Shown piece after piece: positions 43,692 through 55,657 of a stretch of DNA of 64,000 bases. The first letter of the stretch is position 1. Each line of letters opens with the position of its first letter. The DNA comes from Pseudomonas sp. GL-B-19 (GTDB taxonomy: Bacteria > Pseudomonadota > Gammaproteobacteria > Pseudomonadales > Pseudomonadaceae): positions 248,001-312,000 of the forward strand of contig NZ_JAHBDK010000020.1 in assembly GCF_019956415.1 (NCBI RefSeq), in the 5' to 3' direction. The translations under genes were made by a program, and so were the position numbers. The notes beneath the pieces were generated by a model. It was not told the origin of the DNA. It ran no database searches and saw only the letters and a program-made list of their open reading frames with translations.

Positions 43692-45334
43692 GGCGCCACC
43701 TGAGGGAAAATCAGAATCACCAGATTGCCCTGTTCATAGCGTTTACCGTCCTTGGGCAACCGATCGAGTTCCTGCAACTCTTGCTCACCCTTGACCCGCA
43801 TGACCACACCGACGGAGCCATTGCGGCGGGCGTTTTGCATCCACAGCTCAACCTGGCCGACGGTGACTAGCTGCTGAGCCGAATCAGGATAGGCAAGACC
43901 GTATTTCAATTCGCCTACCGAGCTGTAAAGGAACACATCCGGGTGCTTCATGCGCCAGGCCAGAGCCGAAGCGGCGCCGAGATCGTTGCTCAGCAGTTTG
44001 CCGGTTTGCGACAACTCATCCATGTGATGGAGGATGAATTGGTCGGGTGTCTTGTTGGCGACCACCGAATTGGGCAGGCCGGCGGGAATCAAACCGATCA
44101 GCAGCAGACTGCCGAACGCCGGGGCGGCCCAGCATTGCAACGGCCTGAAGGCTTGCAGCAGGTTGGCCATGATCCAGCCGATCAAGCCAATGAACACCAG
44201 CACCAGGTTGTGCAGTTCATGGTCGTACAGCGGTTTTTTCAGTTGCAGGTAGACCAGGGCAATCAGGACAACCAGGCCCAGCACCAGGTTGAGCAAACCG
44301 TTGATCCCCAGTACCCGGCCCTGTTCCAGCTTCAGTCGATCAGCCAGTGCATGACCCAAGAGCAAGGCCAATGGCAGCAGGCACGGCAGGATGTAACTCG
44401 GTAATTTGCCTTTGCTGATGCTGAAAAATACCAGTGGCATCACCATCCACAGCAGCAGGAAGCCGATACTGGCCTGGCGTCGGGTTTGCCAGGCTTGTTT
44501 CAGTGCCGACGGCAACAACGCCACCCACGGCATACTGAAAGCGACTAGCAGCGGCAGGTAGTACCACCACGGCTCTTCATGCTGAGCGTCGTCACCGGCA
44601 AAGCGGCGAATGTGCTCGTGCCAGAAGAAGAACCGCCAGTAATCGGGCTCTTGCGAGTGAACCGCCAACACCCACGGCAGGCTCACCGCGATGGCCACGA
44701 CAATTGCCACGGGGCCGTAGATCAGCAGTTCTTTCCAGCGTTTTTGCCAGATCATGTAGGGCAGGGCGACCAGTACCGGCAGCAACCAGGCGAGAAAACC
44801 CTTGGTCATGAAGCCCATGCCGCAGGCCAGTCCCAGTACTGCCCAGCCGAAAAGGCGCTGACGACCGACGCTGTCCAGGGCAAACCACAAACCGACCACG
44901 CTCAGGTTGACCCAAAAGGTGAACTGCGGATCAAGGTTGGCATAACCGGCCTGTGCGGCGATGACGCTGAAACTCATGTAGAGCAGCGCGCAGGCAAAAC
45001 TCTTGCGCGGGTCGTTCCACAACCGGCGGGCGATCAGGAAGCACAGCAATACACTCAGGCCCAGGCTCAGGGCCGAGGCAAACCGCACCCCAAACAAGTT
45101 CTGACCGAACACGGCCTGGCTTGCAGCGATCATCCAGTAACCTGCCGCCGGTTTTTCAAAGTAGCGCACGCTCATGAAGTGCGGCGACACCCAGTTGCCG
45201 CTCAGGAGCATGTGCTGACTGATCTGCGCGTAGCGGGTTTCGTCCGGAATCCACAAACCATGGGTGCCCAGCGGCAGCAGATAGGCGAGGACGAACAAGA
45301 CCAGCAGGAGGGGTAGTGCCCAGCGTTTGCTCAT
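43688..45334 (-). CDS. arnT: ArnT, lipid A Ara4N transferase
   Basis: A 548-residue GT-C transferase that moves 4-amino-4-deoxy-L-arabinose from undecaprenyl phosphate to the lipid A phosphates on the periplasmic side, lowering the negative charge and giving polymyxin resistance. [15 protein letters not shown] holds the catalytic Asp-Glu, and [18 protein letters not shown] follows. About 12 membrane helices are followed by a periplasmic domain. It lies within the arn operon between arnD and arnE. A second, very similar ArnT lies at 57300. Confidence 0.92.
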   Translation of the reverse strand: MSKRWALPLLLVLFVLAYLLPLGTHGLWIPDETRYAQISQHMLLSGNWVSPHFMSVRYFEKPAAGYWMIAASQAVFGQNLFGVRFASALSLGLSVLLCFLIARRLWNDPRKSFACALLYMSFSVIAAQAGYANLDPQFTFWVNLSVVGLWFALDSVGRQRLFGWAVLGLACGMGFMTKGFLAWLLPVLVALPYMIWQKRWKELLIYGPVAIVVAIAVSLPWVLAVHSQEPDYWRFFFWHEHIRRFAGDDAQHEEPWWYYLPLLVAFSMPWVALLPSALKQAWQTRRQASIGFLLLWMVMPLVFFSISKGKLPSYILPCLLPLALLLGHALADRLKLEQGRVLGINGLLNLVLGLVVLIALVYLQLKKPLYDHELHNLVLVFIGLIGWIMANLLQAFRPLQCWAAPAFGSLLLIGLIPAGLPNSVVANKTPDQFILHHMDELSQTGKLLSNDLGAASALAWRMKHPDVFLYSSVGELKYGLAYPDSAQQLVTVGQVELWMQNARRNGSVGVVMRVKGEQELQELDRLPKDGKRYEQGNLVILIFPQVAP

Positions 45335-46218
45335 GCTCCTTGCACTCCCAACCAGCCTTCGCGGCCTTCAAGCGCGCCGCGTACGACACGTCCTGAGGGC
45401 AAGGTGTTGGGGGCGTCGGGCAGCAGATCGCCCAAGGGCTGGAAATGAATGTCACGCTGGCGTGCATCGGCCAGCAGCTGACGGAAATCGTTGGCCATCA
45501 GAATCCCTTCTACTTCAGCATGAATGGTGTAGACGTTGAGTTTTTCGGGGGAAAAGCGCTCAAGAATGAACGCGTTGAAGTCCTCGGCTGCGACAGTTGG
45601 ACCGACCACCTCATCGAAGGTCGGCAGATCCACCGGTATTTGTGGTGCACCTAAACCACCGCCTGCCAGAGTCGGTTGAAACAGGCTGCGCCCACGGCAA
45701 TCGCTGTTGTAGCGAAAGCCGAACGCTTCTTTGGCTTCGATCACACGTTCGTCCGCGCGCCAACCGGCAGCGGCCGAACAGTCGACCTTTTGCCCGAGGA
45801 TGTCGCTGAGCGTGTCGACGCCCTGGCGGATCTGCTCGATCAGCTGTGCGTCGCTCCAGCGTCCGGCGTTGGCCTGCCAGCCATGGTGATCCCAGGCGTG
45901 CAGACCGACCTCATGCCCCGCGGCCTGAGCCTGGCGCATCAAATGCCCCAGGTCCCGGCCAATCGGTTTGCCTGGCCAGGCGGTGCCGGCCAGCAAAATG
46001 TCCCAGCCGTACAGCCCGGCAGCGTTGGAACGGAGCATTTTCCAGAGAAACTGCGGGCGGATCAGGCGCCACAAGTGGCGCCCCATGTTGTCCGGCCCGA
46101 CGCTGAAGAAGAACGTCGCCTTGACCTGCGCCTCGTCGAGGATTTCCAGCAGCCGAGGCACCCCCTCACGGGTGCCTCGGTAGGTGTCGACATCGATTCG
46201 AAGGCCTGCCTGCATCAA
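45331..46218 (-). CDS. arnD: ArnD, Ara4FN-undecaprenyl phosphate deformylase
   Basis: A 295-residue NodB-fold deacetylase that removes the formyl group from undecaprenyl phosphate-Ara4FN on the cytoplasmic face. [20 protein letters not shown] holds the first Asp motif; [15 protein letters not shown] holds the metal His. It overlaps arnA and arnT by 4 bases each. Confidence 0.92.
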   Translation of the reverse strand: MMQAGLRIDVDTYRGTREGVPRLLEILDEAQVKATFFFSVGPDNMGRHLWRLIRPQFLWKMLRSNAAGLYGWDILLAGTAWPGKPIGRDLGHLMRQAQAAGHEVGLHAWDHHGWQANAGRWSDAQLIEQIRQGVDTLSDILGQKVDCSAAAGWRADERVIEAKEAFGFRYNSDCRGRSLFQPTLAGGGLGAPQIPVDLPTFDEVVGPTVAAEDFNAFILERFSPEKLNVYTIHAEVEGILMANDFRQLLADARQRDIHFQPLGDLLPDAPNTLPSGRVVRGALEGREGWLGVQGA

Positions 46219-48206
46219 CGCTTATCCGCGATTTCGAGCATGGCCTCGCGCAAGAAGAAATCCAGCGTGTTGCCAATGGTCTCGCTCATCTCCACGGTTG
46301 GCGTCCAGTCCAGCAGACGCTTGGCGTTGGCGATGCTTGGTTTGCGGTGGGACACGTCCTGGTAGCCGGTGCCGTAGAACGCTTTGCTTTCTACGTCGCG
46401 GAAACCGGCGAACGGTGGGAAGTTGTCGCGCAGCGGGTGAGCTTCGAACTGACGCAGCAGTTCTTCGCCCAACTGACGAATGCTCGCTTCGTTCTCCGGG
46501 TTGCCGATGTTGATAATCTGACCGTTGCAGGCGTCATTTTCGTTGTCGATGATTCGCGCCAGGGCTTCTACGCCGTCAGCAATGTCGGTAAAGCAGCGCT
46601 TTTGCTCGCCGCCATCGAACAGGCGAATCGGTGTGCCTTCCACCAGGTTCAGGATCAACTGGGTGATAGCCCGGGAGCTGCCGATACGCGCCGAGTCCAG
46701 ACGGTCCAGGCGTGGGCCCATCCAGTTGAAAGGGCGGAACAGGGTGAAGTTCAGGCCTTTCTGGCCGTAGGCCCAGATGACCCGGTCGAGCAATTGCTTG
46801 GAGATCGAGTAGATCCAGCGTTGCTTGTTGATCGGGCCGACGACGAGGTTGGAGGTGTCTTCGTCGAAGTTCTGGTCCTGGCACATGCCATAGACTTCCG
46901 AGGTCGACGGGAAGATCACGCGCTTGTTGTATTTGACGCAGTAGCGAACCAGTTTCAGGTTTTCTTCGAAATCCAGCTCGAACACGCGCAGCGGGTTGCG
47001 CGTGTATTCAATCGGCGTGGCAATTGCCACCAGCGGCAGGACTACGTCGCACTTCTTGATGTGATATTCGATCCACTCGGAGTGAATGCTGATATCGCCT
47101 TCGACGAAATGGAAGTTCGGATGGCTGCGCAGGCGGTCGATGGCGTCCGAACCGATGTCCAGGCCGTAAACCTCATACTGGTCGTCGCGCAGCAGGCGCT
47201 CGGACAAGTGATTGCCGATGAAGCCGTTGACGCCGAGGATCAGTACACGGGTGCGGCGTGGCTTACGCCCGGATTCGGCGCCGCGCAGGACGGAACCGTC
47301 GACCAGGCCCAACTCGTTGGCCAGTTGCGGGCCGCTCAGGTACAGACCGTTGTCGTTACGCTGACCGGCGGTGATCACCAGCGAGTCTTCGCCGCAAGCG
47401 ATGCGCAGTGGGTCGACGCTGATCACTCGGCCTGGTGCCAAGCCTTCATTGCCCTTGGCAACTTCGGCGCTCCAGACAATCAGCTTGTGCTCGCCCACAT
47501 CGCAGAACGCGCCCGGATACGGCTGGGTCACGGCGCGGACCAGGTTGAACAGTTCTTCCGCTGACTTCTTCCAGAGCAGTTTGCCGTCGGCCGCAGTGCG
47601 GCGACCAAACACCGTGGCTTTGGATTCGTCCTGAGCCGTTTCGGTGACTTTGCCTTGCAGCAAGGCGGGCAGGGTGTCGCGCAACAGGTCGGAGGCGGCC
47701 ACGCGCAGTTTGCCATGCAGGGTCAGCGCGGTGTCGCTGCGCTCGATGGCAACCGCTTGCTGGGCGATGATCGCACCGGCGTCGGCACGCTTGACCATAC
47801 GGTGCAGGGTCACGCCGCTTTCAGTTTCACCGTTCACCAGCACCCAATTGGCTGGCGCGCGGCCACGGTAGCGTGGCAGCAACGAGCCGTGCAGGTTGAA
47901 CGCGCCGTTGCGGGCGGTGGCCAGCAGCGGTTCACTCAACAGGTGGCGGTAGTAGAACGAGAACAGGTAATCGGGGTTGAGTTTGGCGATGCGCTCGATC
48001 CACAGCGGATGGTTGGCATCTTCAGGAGCATGCACCGGGATGCCTTTTTGGGCACACAACTGCGCAACGGAACCGTAAAAGGTGTTTTCTTTCGGATCAT
48101 CGGCATGCGTAAACACGGCGGCAATTTCAAAGCCGGACGCGAGCAGGGATTCGATACCGGCACAACCAATATCGTGGTAGGCGAAGACAACAGCTTTTAC
48201 GCTCAT
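46215..48206 (-). CDS. arnA: ArnA, bifunctional UDP-Ara4N formyltransferase / UDP-glucuronate decarboxylase
   Basis: A 663-residue two-domain enzyme. Residues 1 to about 305 form the formyltransferase ([31 protein letters not shown]). Residues about 315-663 form the NAD-dependent oxidative decarboxylase ([41 protein letters not shown]). Together with ArnB it turns UDP-glucuronate into UDP-Ara4FN. It overlaps arnC and arnD by 4 bases. Confidence 0.94.
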   Translation of the reverse strand: MSVKAVVFAYHDIGCAGIESLLASGFEIAAVFTHADDPKENTFYGSVAQLCAQKGIPVHAPEDANHPLWIERIAKLNPDYLFSFYYRHLLSEPLLATARNGAFNLHGSLLPRYRGRAPANWVLVNGETESGVTLHRMVKRADAGAIIAQQAVAIERSDTALTLHGKLRVAASDLLRDTLPALLQGKVTETAQDESKATVFGRRTAADGKLLWKKSAEELFNLVRAVTQPYPGAFCDVGEHKLIVWSAEVAKGNEGLAPGRVISVDPLRIACGEDSLVITAGQRNDNGLYLSGPQLANELGLVDGSVLRGAESGRKPRRTRVLILGVNGFIGNHLSERLLRDDQYEVYGLDIGSDAIDRLRSHPNFHFVEGDISIHSEWIEYHIKKCDVVLPLVAIATPIEYTRNPLRVFELDFEENLKLVRYCVKYNKRVIFPSTSEVYGMCQDQNFDEDTSNLVVGPINKQRWIYSISKQLLDRVIWAYGQKGLNFTLFRPFNWMGPRLDRLDSARIGSSRAITQLILNLVEGTPIRLFDGGEQKRCFTDIADGVEALARIIDNENDACNGQIINIGNPENEASIRQLGEELLRQFEAHPLRDNFPPFAGFRDVESKAFYGTGYQDVSHRKPSIANAKRLLDWTPTVEMSETIGNTLDFFLREAMLEIADKR

Positions 48207-49222
48207 GAGAGAACCTGATCGGAAGAAGTGGAAGTAAGGCCGTCAACGGTGACAACGGGAGCGGGCGCGGCGGGTTGGCTACGCAAAACTTTTTCGACAA
48301 AGAAGCGGGGACGGGCGCGGACGTCGCTGTACATGCGCCCCAGGTACTCGCCCAACAGACCCATGCCGATGAATTGCCCTCCGGTGAAGACGAACAGCAC
48401 GGCGAACAGCACGAACGAACCGTCGCCGGCCCACTCAGCGCCGAACGCCAGGCGCAAGATAATCAACGCGAACGCGAACAGCACGCCCAGACCGGCCATG
48501 GCGAAACCGACGATGCTCAGCAGCCGCAAAGGCGTGGTGGTCATGCAGGTGATCAGGTCGAACATCAGGTTGACCAGGCGCATGGGGCTGTACTTGGATT
48601 CACCGTGTTCACGCTCGGCATGCAATACCGGGATTTCGGTGGTGTGCCGGGCAAAACTGTTGGCCAGGATCGGGATGAAGGTGCTGCGTTCGCGGCAGGC
48701 CAGCATCGCGTCGACGATGGTGCGGCGGTAAGCGCGCAACATGCAGCCGTAATCGCTCATGGCAACGCCCGTCGAGCGCTGAACGGCCAGGTTGATCAGC
48801 TTCGACGGCCAGCGACGCAGCGCGGAGTCCTGACGGTTGTTGCGCACCGTGGCGACCACGTCATAACCGAGTTCTGCCTGGGCAACCAGTCGCGGAATTT
48901 CTTCGGGCGGGTTTTGCAGGTCGGCATCGAGGGTGATGACGACATCACCTTTGCAGTGTTCGAAACCGGCCATGATTGCCGCGTGTTGGCCATAGTTGCG
49001 GTTGAGTATTACCGCGACCACCGGGCTGCCCTCGCGACTGGCGGCCTCTTCGAGGATTTGCGCCGAATTGTCTCGGCTGCCGTCGTCCACCAGGACGATT
49101 TCGTATTCATGGTGCAACTGCTGGCACGACGCTTCGGTACGCCGAAGCAACTCGGGCAGGCTGTCTTGTTCGTTGTAGACCGGGATAACAACCGATACGC
49201 AACGGATTGGGTAAGGTTTCAC
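48203..49222 (-). CDS. arnC: ArnC, undecaprenyl-phosphate Ara4FN transferase
   Basis: A 339-residue GT2 glycosyltransferase with two C-terminal membrane helices. [20 protein letters not shown] begins the fold, [19 protein letters not shown] carries the metal-binding Asp motif and [20 protein letters not shown] precedes the membrane part. It transfers Ara4FN from UDP to undecaprenyl phosphate. Four-base overlaps with arnB and arnA. Confidence 0.93.
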   Translation of the reverse strand: MKPYPIRCVSVVIPVYNEQDSLPELLRRTEASCQQLHHEYEIVLVDDGSRDNSAQILEEAASREGSPVVAVILNRNYGQHAAIMAGFEHCKGDVVITLDADLQNPPEEIPRLVAQAELGYDVVATVRNNRQDSALRRWPSKLINLAVQRSTGVAMSDYGCMLRAYRRTIVDAMLACRERSTFIPILANSFARHTTEIPVLHAEREHGESKYSPMRLVNLMFDLITCMTTTPLRLLSIVGFAMAGLGVLFAFALIILRLAFGAEWAGDGSFVLFAVLFVFTGGQFIGMGLLGEYLGRMYSDVRARPRFFVEKVLRSQPAAPAPVVTVDGLTSTSSDQVLS

Positions 49223-50367
49223 TGAGATCTGTCCATAACATTTTCAATGGCATCGACCACACGATTGACATCATCGGTGGTCATGTCCGGGAACAAGGGA
49301 ATCGAACACAGCCGTGCCGAATTCCATTCGGTGTTGGGCAGGTAAATGTTCGGGAAACGCTGACGATAATACGTGTGCAGGTGCGTGGCTATAAAGTGGA
49401 TGCCGGTGCCGATGTTCTGTTCTTGCAAGCCCCTCATGAAGGCTTCACGGTCCAAGCCGCAGCGCTCGGCGTCGATGCGCAGGATGAACAGGTGCCAGGC
49501 GTGTTGTTGCGGATAGGTTGGCACCGCCAGCGGTTGCACGGCAGAGCCTTCCAGGCGTTGCAGGTACGTTCGCGCCAGCTCGGTGCGTTTGGCGTTGATG
49601 TCGTCCAGACGCTCCAGTTGCACCAGGGCGATGGCGGCATTGACGTCGGCCAGGTTGTATTTGAAACCCGGTTCCATCACTTGCGCCTGAGGCTTGCGGC
49701 CGTGGGTCATGCGGTCGTAGGCGTCGACGCCGAGGCCGTGAAACTTGAGCATGCGCACCCGGCCGGCCAGCGCTTCATCGTCGCTGACGAACATCGCGCC
49801 TTCGGCGCAGGTCATGTTTTTGATGGCGTGGAACGAGAAGATCGCCGTGCCTTTGTTGCCGACGTGACGACCTTTGTAGAAGGTGCCGGCGGCGTGGGCA
49901 GCGTCTTCGATCACAGGAATGCCGTGTTTGTCGGCGAGCGCATAGAGCGGGTCGAGGTCGAAGGCGGCGCCGGCGTAGTGCACTGGAATGATGGCTTTGG
50001 TACGCGGGGTGATGGCCGCCTCGATGCTTGCGAGATCGCTCATCAGTGTGTCGCGGTCAACGTCGACGAACACCGGGGTGGCGCCCAGCAGGCAGATCAT
50101 GTTGGCCGTGGACACCCACGTCTGCGAAGGGGTAATGACTTCGTCGCCCGGGCCAATGCCCAATGCCAGCAACGTAATATGCATACCACCGGTGGCCGAA
50201 GAAAGTGCAACGGCGTGCCGACACCCGACATAGTTGGCGAACTGCTCTTCCAGTTGCTGGTTTTTTGGCCCGGTGGTGATCCAGCCGGAGCGCAATACTT
50301 GCTCTACCGCTGCAATTTCTTCATCGCCGATACTGGGACGGGAGAAGGGGAGAAACGCCTGACTCAT
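49219..50367 (-). CDS. arnB: ArnB, UDP-Ara4O aminotransferase
   Basis: A 382-residue PLP aminotransferase of the DegT/DnrJ/EryC1 family; it converts UDP-Ara4-ulose to UDP-Ara4N with glutamate. The PLP Lys lies in [36 protein letters not shown] and [14 protein letters not shown] are family segments. The ATG at 50367 with GAGGTG upstream was preferred to the in-frame start at 50421. It is the first gene of the nine-gene arn-ugd-GT operon. Confidence 0.93.
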   Translation of the reverse strand: MSQAFLPFSRPSIGDEEIAAVEQVLRSGWITTGPKNQQLEEQFANYVGCRHAVALSSATGGMHITLLALGIGPGDEVITPSQTWVSTANMICLLGATPVFVDVDRDTLMSDLASIEAAITPRTKAIIPVHYAGAAFDLDPLYALADKHGIPVIEDAAHAAGTFYKGRHVGNKGTAIFSFHAIKNMTCAEGAMFVSDDEALAGRVRMLKFHGLGVDAYDRMTHGRKPQAQVMEPGFKYNLADVNAAIALVQLERLDDINAKRTELARTYLQRLEGSAVQPLAVPTYPQQHAWHLFILRIDAERCGLDREAFMRGLQEQNIGTGIHFIATHLHTYYRQRFPNIYLPNTEWNSARLCSIPLFPDMTTDDVNRVVDAIENVMDRSQ

Positions 50368-50752
50368 GGGCACCTCGGGCTGGAATTGAACGTACATTGT
50401 TACCGGATGTATTGGATCCAAGGCAAGCGTAGTCGATAAAAAATAAGCTGCTTCAATCGGTTACACAAAAAGTGTGACAAATCGCATCAATTGACTTTTT
50501 CTGTTCCGGTCGGCACGTTGGAGGCTTGTGAGGGACCGTCGCGGCTCATTGAGGGTAAGCTCTATTTCGTGAAAGGAACATGAAAAACCGGTCGGCAAAT
50601 CGTTTATCCGAGGGTTATACAGGCGCTGTTCAGACTCTTGCCGCTCATCGCGACTTTATAAGAAAAGTCCTTCAGAAGTCTTCGCTTTACATGAGGGATG
50701 TTTTCAATCCTTAGTTGTATTACTGCAATGTTTTTACTCAAGGCCGTCTCGT
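50368..50752. promoter_or_regulatory. divergent arnB / recombinase intergenic region
   Basis: 385 bases, AT-richer than its surroundings, holding the arn promoter on the minus strand. A perfect short dyad (ACACAAAAAGTGT, 50463-50475) is visible about 100 bases upstream of arnB. I see no clear pair of PmrA or PhoP half-sites. Confidence 0.4.
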
Positions 50753-51691
50753 TTGATTGACTTACCTGTTACCCATCCCGTTGCTTCAACGACCAATCCG
50801 TTGACTTTGTACCTGGCCCGGCTCGCACCTTCCAGTCAGCTGACCATGCGTTATGTTTTGCAGGATGCCGCGGACCGTTTGGGCTTCGACGACATGAATG
50901 TCGAGGAAATCCCTTGGCATCAACTTCAGCCAGAAAATGTCATTGCGCTGGTCGCTGCGTTACGCGAAGACGGCTACGCGCCCAACACCTCTTCGCTGTA
51001 CGTGAATGCGGTACGCGGGGTGATGAATGAGGCGTGGCGCATGAGCTTGATCAGTCAGGATCATCTGCTGAAAATGCGCTCGGTCAAAGGGATTGCCGGC
51101 ACCCGTTTGTCCCAGGGGCGTAACTTGCGGCGCACGCTAATTCAGGAGTTGATGGCGGTGTGTGCCGCCGATCCACGACCACAAGGATTACGCGACGCGG
51201 CGATCATCGGGATTTTGTACGGTTCGGGGATGCGCAAGTCCGAGTCGGTGAACCTGGACCTGTCACAGGTCGATTTTGCCGAGCGCAGTCTGCGGGTCAC
51301 GGCCAAGGGCAACAAGCAATTGATCAAGTACGCGCCGGCCTGGGCCTTGGCCAAACTGGAGGCCTGGCTGGCGTTTCGTCGATCACAGCTCAAGGAAGGC
51401 GAGGTGGACGACCCGTTTCTGTTCAACCGCATCCGTCGTGGCAGCCATATCACCCGCGATCGAGTGACCAAACATGCGATCTATTACATTGCGCGCCAGC
51501 GCGGTGCCGAAGTCGGGGTGAAGATCATGCCGCACGATTTTCGCCGTTCGTTCATCACCCGCGTCATCGAAGAGCACGATTTGTCGATCGCGCAGAAACT
51601 GGCGCATCACAGCAATATTCAGACAACCGCCAATTACGATGTGCGCGATGACAATGAGCGGCGCCGCGCAGTGGACCGCTTTGACCTTTAA
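50753..51691 (+). CDS. tyrosine recombinase / integrase, solitary
   Basis: A 312-residue phage-integrase-family recombinase. The N-terminal SAM-like domain (YLARLAPSSQLTMRYVL) precedes the catalytic domain, with Arg in YGSGMRKSESVNL, Lys in TAKGNKQLIKY, HxxR in MPHDFRRSFITR, His in LAHHSNIQTTANYD and a C-terminal Tyr in the same segment, so it looks active. The start appears to be TTG at 50753 with AAGG upstream; the first ATG would cut into the DNA-binding domain. It ends 2 bases before the end of the convergent iron-ABC gene. No att repeats, transfer or phage genes are nearby. Confidence 0.8.
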   Translation: MIDLPVTHPVASTTNPLTLYLARLAPSSQLTMRYVLQDAADRLGFDDMNVEEIPWHQLQPENVIALVAALREDGYAPNTSSLYVNAVRGVMNEAWRMSLISQDHLLKMRSVKGIAGTRLSQGRNLRRTLIQELMAVCAADPRPQGLRDAAIIGILYGSGMRKSESVNLDLSQVDFAERSLRVTAKGNKQLIKYAPAWALAKLEAWLAFRRSQLKEGEVDDPFLFNRIRRGSHITRDRVTKHAIYYIARQRGAEVGVKIMPHDFRRSFITRVIEEHDLSIAQKLAHHSNIQTTANYDVRDDNERRRAVDRFDL

Positions 51692-51693
51692 CG

Positions 51694-52764
51694 TTATGAC
51701 CCGCTGAACACGTGAGCATGGCCGATGGTTGAGACGTGGACCGCGCTGCCGGCAGGGGGCGCATACATGCCCGAACTGCGTACCGTTAATGACCGGCCGG
51801 ACTGTTCGCCGCGAGTGGGTGCCTGTAATTCCACGGTCAATGTGCAGGTGTTGCCGCTGAAGTCGCGTTCAGTCACTACAGCGCGGCACCCGGACATTTC
51901 GGTGGGGCTCGGCTGGATGCTGACGAGTTGTAATTGCTCGGGGCGCAGCATGATCTGCGCCGAATGGTTGTTGCGGTGGTTGTTCACCGGTATCCGGCCG
52001 AGGTCGCAATGCGCCCAGCCAGCTTCGATTTTGGCGGGCATGACCACGGCATCCCCGAGAAACAGCGCGGTTTGTTCGTCGTCGGGGTAGCGGTACAGAT
52101 CCAGTGGATGGCCTGACTGCACGAGCCGACCGCCGCGCATCACTGCCAGTTGATCGGCAAACGACAGGGCTTCGCTCTGATCATGGGTGACCAGGATGGT
52201 GGTGACACCCGCATCGGACAGCAGTCGGGCGACCATTTTGCGCATGGCGCCTCGAAGGCCGGTATCAAGGGCGGAAAACGGCTCGTCCAGCAGCATCAAG
52301 CGCGGCTGTTGCGCCAACGCCCGCGCCAGCGCCACCCGCTGTTGCTGGCCGCCGGAGAGTTCATGGGGCCAACGGTGGGCCATGCTTGCATCCAGGGCCA
52401 CGCTGTCCATCAGCTCAGCGACACGATGGTTTTTTTCGCCGCCCTTGACCGAAAGTCCGAAACCGATATTGGCAGCCACGGTCATGTGCGGGAACAGGGC
52501 GCCGTCCTGGGGAACGTAGCCAATCAGGCGCTGATGCGCCGGCACCTCGTGAGTGGCGTCGACGAGCGTCTGGCCATTGAGTGAAAGACGGCCGGAGTCC
52601 GGGAATTCGAAGCCGGCGATCATCCGTAATAACGTCGTTTTACCCGAGCCGGATGGGCCGACAATCACCGTCCGGCTACCAGCGGGCACCGACAGGTTGA
52701 TGCTCTCCAGCGCCTTTTGGTCGCCGTAAGACTTGGATATGGCATGCAGTTCGAGAGCGTTCAT
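51694..52764 (-). CDS. iron(III) ABC transporter ATPase (FbpC-like)
   Basis: A 356-residue ATPase. Walker [11 protein letters not shown] loop [14 protein letters not shown], signature LSGGQQQR, Walker [13 protein letters not shown], switch His in [10 protein letters not shown], and a C-terminal regulatory domain ([15 protein letters not shown]) as in FbpC/PotA-type subunits. The ATG at 52764 overlaps the permease stop by 4 bases; the frame is open up to 53610 but that part shadows the permease. Third gene of the iron operon. Confidence 0.87.
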   Translation of the reverse strand: MNALELHAISKSYGDQKALESINLSVPAGSRTVIVGPSGSGKTTLLRMIAGFEFPDSGRLSLNGQTLVDATHEVPAHQRLIGYVPQDGALFPHMTVAANIGFGLSVKGGEKNHRVAELMDSVALDASMAHRWPHELSGGQQQRVALARALAQQPRLMLLDEPFSALDTGLRGAMRKMVARLLSDAGVTTILVTHDQSEALSFADQLAVMRGGRLVQSGHPLDLYRYPDDEQTALFLGDAVVMPAKIEAGWAHCDLGRIPVNNHRNNHSAQIMLRPEQLQLVSIQPSPTEMSGCRAVVTERDFSGNTCTLTVELQAPTRGEQSGRSLTVRSSGMYAPPAGSAVHVSTIGHAHVFSGS

Positions 52765-54359
52765 CGGCCAGCCGTTCGTTTGGATTGGTGATAAAGAAGT
52801 CCGGTTAACGGAAGCGACAGCAGGATCATCAACAGGGCATAGGGGGCGGCAGCGGCATAGTCGATTTCGCTGGTCATGGCCCAGAAACCGGTGGCCAGGG
52901 TGCGCGTACCATTGGGCGCGAGCAACAGTGTGGCGGTGAGCTCGTTGGTGATCGCCAGAAACACCAGCGCAGCCCCGGCGGCAGCCCCCGGCGCGGCCAG
53001 GCGCAGAGTAATCAGCCACAAGGCCCGCCCCGGCGAGCGGCCGAGACTGCGTGCGATATTTTCCAGTTCCACCGGTGCCTGGGCAATTCCCGCCCGTAAA
53101 CTCACCAGGGCACGGGGCAAGAACATCAGCAGATACGCCAGCAGCACGGTGATCGTGGTCTGGTAAATCGGTCGGGCAAAATGGATGGTGAACGTTACCA
53201 GGGCCAGGGCGACGACAATCCCAGGCAACGAACTGGTGATGTAGTTGCAGCTTTCCAGTACCCGCTGTAACCGGCCGGGAGAGCGAATCGATAGCCAGGC
53301 AATCGGGATCGCGGCGCAGGTGGTCAGGACTGCACCTGCCGCGCCGAGCTGCAGTGTCTGTTGCAGCGCCGGCATCAGTTCGTCCAGTTGCCAGACCTGT
53401 GTGCCGCCCGCGATCAGCCACTTGCCCAAGGTGATCAACGGCACACCCAGCGCCAATGCGCAGGTGAAGGCTTGCAGCAGCAGGCCGAGCATTTTTGCCT
53501 GCCAGTCCAGGCGCACAACCCGTTGCGTGCGAGCGCTTCCCGACCCGACCCTGGCGTAACGCGCCGTGCCGCGAGCGGCGGACTCGGTGGTCAGCATCGC
53601 CAGGCAACACAGGGCCAACACACTGGCCAGCATATTGGCGGCAGGGCCGTTGAAGGTGGATTTGAACTGGTCGAAGATCGCCGTGGTAAAGGTGTCGAAA
53701 CGGATCATCGCGTACAGGCCATATTCAGCCAGCAAATGCAGGCCCACCAACAACGCTCCGCCGCAAATGGCCAGGCGCAGTTGCGGCAGTACCACACGGA
53801 AAAAAACCGCCCACGGCTTGAGCCCCATTGATTCGCCAACGTCTTCAATAGCCGGGTCAAGCCGGCGCAGAGTGGCCGCAATCGGAAGGTACAGGAACGG
53901 GAAATAGGCAATGACCGAGACCAGGACGCCAGCAGGCAACCCGTGAATCGATGGCACCAGGCTCACCCACGCATAGCTGTGAACAAAGGCCGGCACGGCC
54001 AGTGGCGCCGTCGCCAACAGTGACCACCAGCGTCGGCCTGGAAGGTTGGTGCGCTCTGTCAGCCAGGCCAGCGCCAGGCCGAGCATGACGCACAACGGAA
54101 TGGTGATCAGCACCAGCAACACGGTGTTGATCAGTAATTCAGCGACACGAGGTCGAAAGACCAGCGGCACAATGGCCGCCCAGCCTGTCTGGATCGACAC
54201 GCCGATCACGAAGGCAATCGGCAACAGCGACAGGAGCGAGACCAGTACGGACAGACCGATCACCCACACGCCGCCGCGACCTGCGAAAACACCCCGGGAG
54301 CGTCGTCGCAAGTTTGCGGGTATCGCCGTGGCGACACCCCCTGGCAAGGTTTCAGGCAT
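52761..54359 (-). CDS. iron(III) ABC transporter permease (FbpB-like, fused double permease)
   Basis: A 532-residue inner-membrane permease with two homologous halves and about 12 membrane segments. The two EAA loops are [19 protein letters not shown] and [20 protein letters not shown]. This fused form is typical of FbpB/SfuB iron permeases. The ATG at 54359 was preferred to the TTG just before it; the start lies 3 bases from the binding-protein stop. Confidence 0.87.
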   Translation of the reverse strand: MPETLPGGVATAIPANLRRRSRGVFAGRGGVWVIGLSVLVSLLSLLPIAFVIGVSIQTGWAAIVPLVFRPRVAELLINTVLLVLITIPLCVMLGLALAWLTERTNLPGRRWWSLLATAPLAVPAFVHSYAWVSLVPSIHGLPAGVLVSVIAYFPFLYLPIAATLRRLDPAIEDVGESMGLKPWAVFFRVVLPQLRLAICGGALLVGLHLLAEYGLYAMIRFDTFTTAIFDQFKSTFNGPAANMLASVLALCCLAMLTTESAARGTARYARVGSGSARTQRVVRLDWQAKMLGLLLQAFTCALALGVPLITLGKWLIAGGTQVWQLDELMPALQQTLQLGAAGAVLTTCAAIPIAWLSIRSPGRLQRVLESCNYITSSLPGIVVALALVTFTIHFARPIYQTTITVLLAYLLMFLPRALVSLRAGIAQAPVELENIARSLGRSPGRALWLITLRLAAPGAAAGAALVFLAITNELTATLLLAPNGTRTLATGFWAMTSEIDYAAAAPYALLMILLSLPLTGLLYHQSKRTAGR

Positions 54360-54362
54360 CAA

Positions 54363-55376
54363 TTAGAGCAGTCCCGCCTGAGTCATCAGCTCCACGGCTT
54401 TTTTACTGTCGAGTTTTGAGGCATCGACTGTCGGCGCGTCGAGCTGCTGCAAAGGCACCAGTTTAGGGTTGGAGGGTGCGTTCTTGCCCACGGCGTATTC
54501 AAACGATTTGCCGGTTTCCAGGACTTTCTGGCCTTCCTTGCTGGTGATCCACTTCAGTAGCGCCTGAGCGTCTTCCTTGTGTTTGCTGGAGGCCAGAACG
54601 CCGCCACCGGAAACGCTGACAAAAGCGCCCGGGTCTTTGTGTTTGAAGTAGTACAGGGCGGTGTTTTTGCTGTTTTCACCGGTCTTGGCTTGGTCGCCGT
54701 AACTGTAATAGTGGTAAATCACGCCGCTGTCGACCTGGCCCGCGTTGACTGCTTTAAGGACGGCGCTGTTGCCACGGTAGGCCGTGTAGTTGGCTTTCAT
54801 CCCTTTGAGCCATTCGAGGGTCGCTGCTTCGCCCTTGAGTTCGAGCACGGCGGCGACGATGGCCTGGAAGTCGGCACCGGCGGGCGATGCGCCCCAACGG
54901 CCTTTCCAGTTTGGCCCGGCCAGGTCCATCAACGATTTTGGCAGATCAGCTTCAGGCAGTTTGCTCGGGTTGTAGACGAACACGGTGGAGCGCGCAGCGA
55001 TCCCGACCCATTTGCCATGCGCCGGACGATAAGCCGCGTCCACTTGCTCCAGGGTAGTCGGCGCTACGGGTGCAAGCAGGCCCGCGTTGTCCACCAGCAC
55101 CATGGCCGGGGAGTTCTCGGTCAGGAATACATCGGCGGGGGAAGCGGCGCCTTCCTGCACGATCTGATTGCCCATCTCGGTGTCGTCGCCGTTACGCAGG
55201 GTGACTTTGATCCCGGTTTCCTTGGTGAACCCCTCGACCCAGGCCTTGGTCAGGCTCTCGTGTTGGGCGTTGTAGACCACGATACCGTCGGTATCAGCGG
55301 CATAGACATGTCCGGCGGCCAGCAGTGCAGTGGTCAGCAATGCTGTTTTGAGGAACGAAGGGATGGAGGGCGTCAT
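54363..55376 (-). CDS. iron(III) ABC transporter periplasmic binding protein (FbpA/FutA-like)
   Basis: A 337-residue protein with a signal peptide cleaved after VYA. GIVVYNAQHESLTKAWVEGF, DVFLTENSPAM, FVYNPSKLPEADLPKSL and GVIYHYYSYGDQ fit ferric-ion-binding proteins; the adjacent Tyr residues in YHYYSYG are the usual Fe(III) ligands. First gene of a three-gene operon. A Fur-box-like sequence lies about 50-75 bases upstream. Confidence 0.88.
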   Translation of the reverse strand: MTPSIPSFLKTALLTTALLAAGHVYAADTDGIVVYNAQHESLTKAWVEGFTKETGIKVTLRNGDDTEMGNQIVQEGAASPADVFLTENSPAMVLVDNAGLLAPVAPTTLEQVDAAYRPAHGKWVGIAARSTVFVYNPSKLPEADLPKSLMDLAGPNWKGRWGASPAGADFQAIVAAVLELKGEAATLEWLKGMKANYTAYRGNSAVLKAVNAGQVDSGVIYHYYSYGDQAKTGENSKNTALYYFKHKDPGAFVSVSGGGVLASSKHKEDAQALLKWITSKEGQKVLETGKSFEYAVGKNAPSNPKLVPLQQLDAPTVDASKLDSKKAVELMTQAGLL

Positions 55377-55427
55377 TAGGGGGGGCAGCTCCTGTTCTTT
55401 TTAGTAGTCATGCACACCGATTCGCTA

Positions 55428-55450
55428 GCAAATCAATGCGAATCATTTGC
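55428..55450 (-). promoter_or_regulatory. probable Fur box
   Basis: GCAAATCAATG-C-GAATCATTTGC, a 23-base partial palindrome with conserved GCAAAT/ATTTGC ends, upstream of the iron-binding-protein gene. The shape fits the extended Pseudomonas Fur box; binding is inferred. Confidence 0.55.
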
Positions 55451-55657
55451 ATGTTTTGAGTCGCAGGGAATGTAGAACGTAAAATGAGAAAAAAACGTCA
55501 AAGAAACCGTTAATACATGTCATTTTCATTCAGATTAGCAGTCCCTCAGCTACTTGCCCGACGGATCTGATGTTAACGGAAGTCATCGATCAGCGCAGGC
55601 ATTCGAGCACAACGTCGGGTTTGTCTACCAGCAGGATTTTTTTCCGTGTACCAAGGT

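Noticed and set aside
46347..47564. 405-codon plus-strand frame opposite arnA
   Set aside because: It lies wholly antisense to arnA, which has clear domains throughout; the composition (Val/Gln/Ala-rich, no motif) is typical of the shadow of a high-GC gene.
50753..51691. Recombinase as the edge of a genomic island containing the arn operon
   Set aside because: Base composition does not change, no att repeats or mobility genes are present, and the arn operon has its ordinary Pseudomonas gene order.
52765..53610. N-terminal extension of the iron ATPase to 638 residues
   Set aside because: This part is an out-of-frame reading of the permease gene; the ATPase fold begins at 52764 with the usual 4-base overlap.
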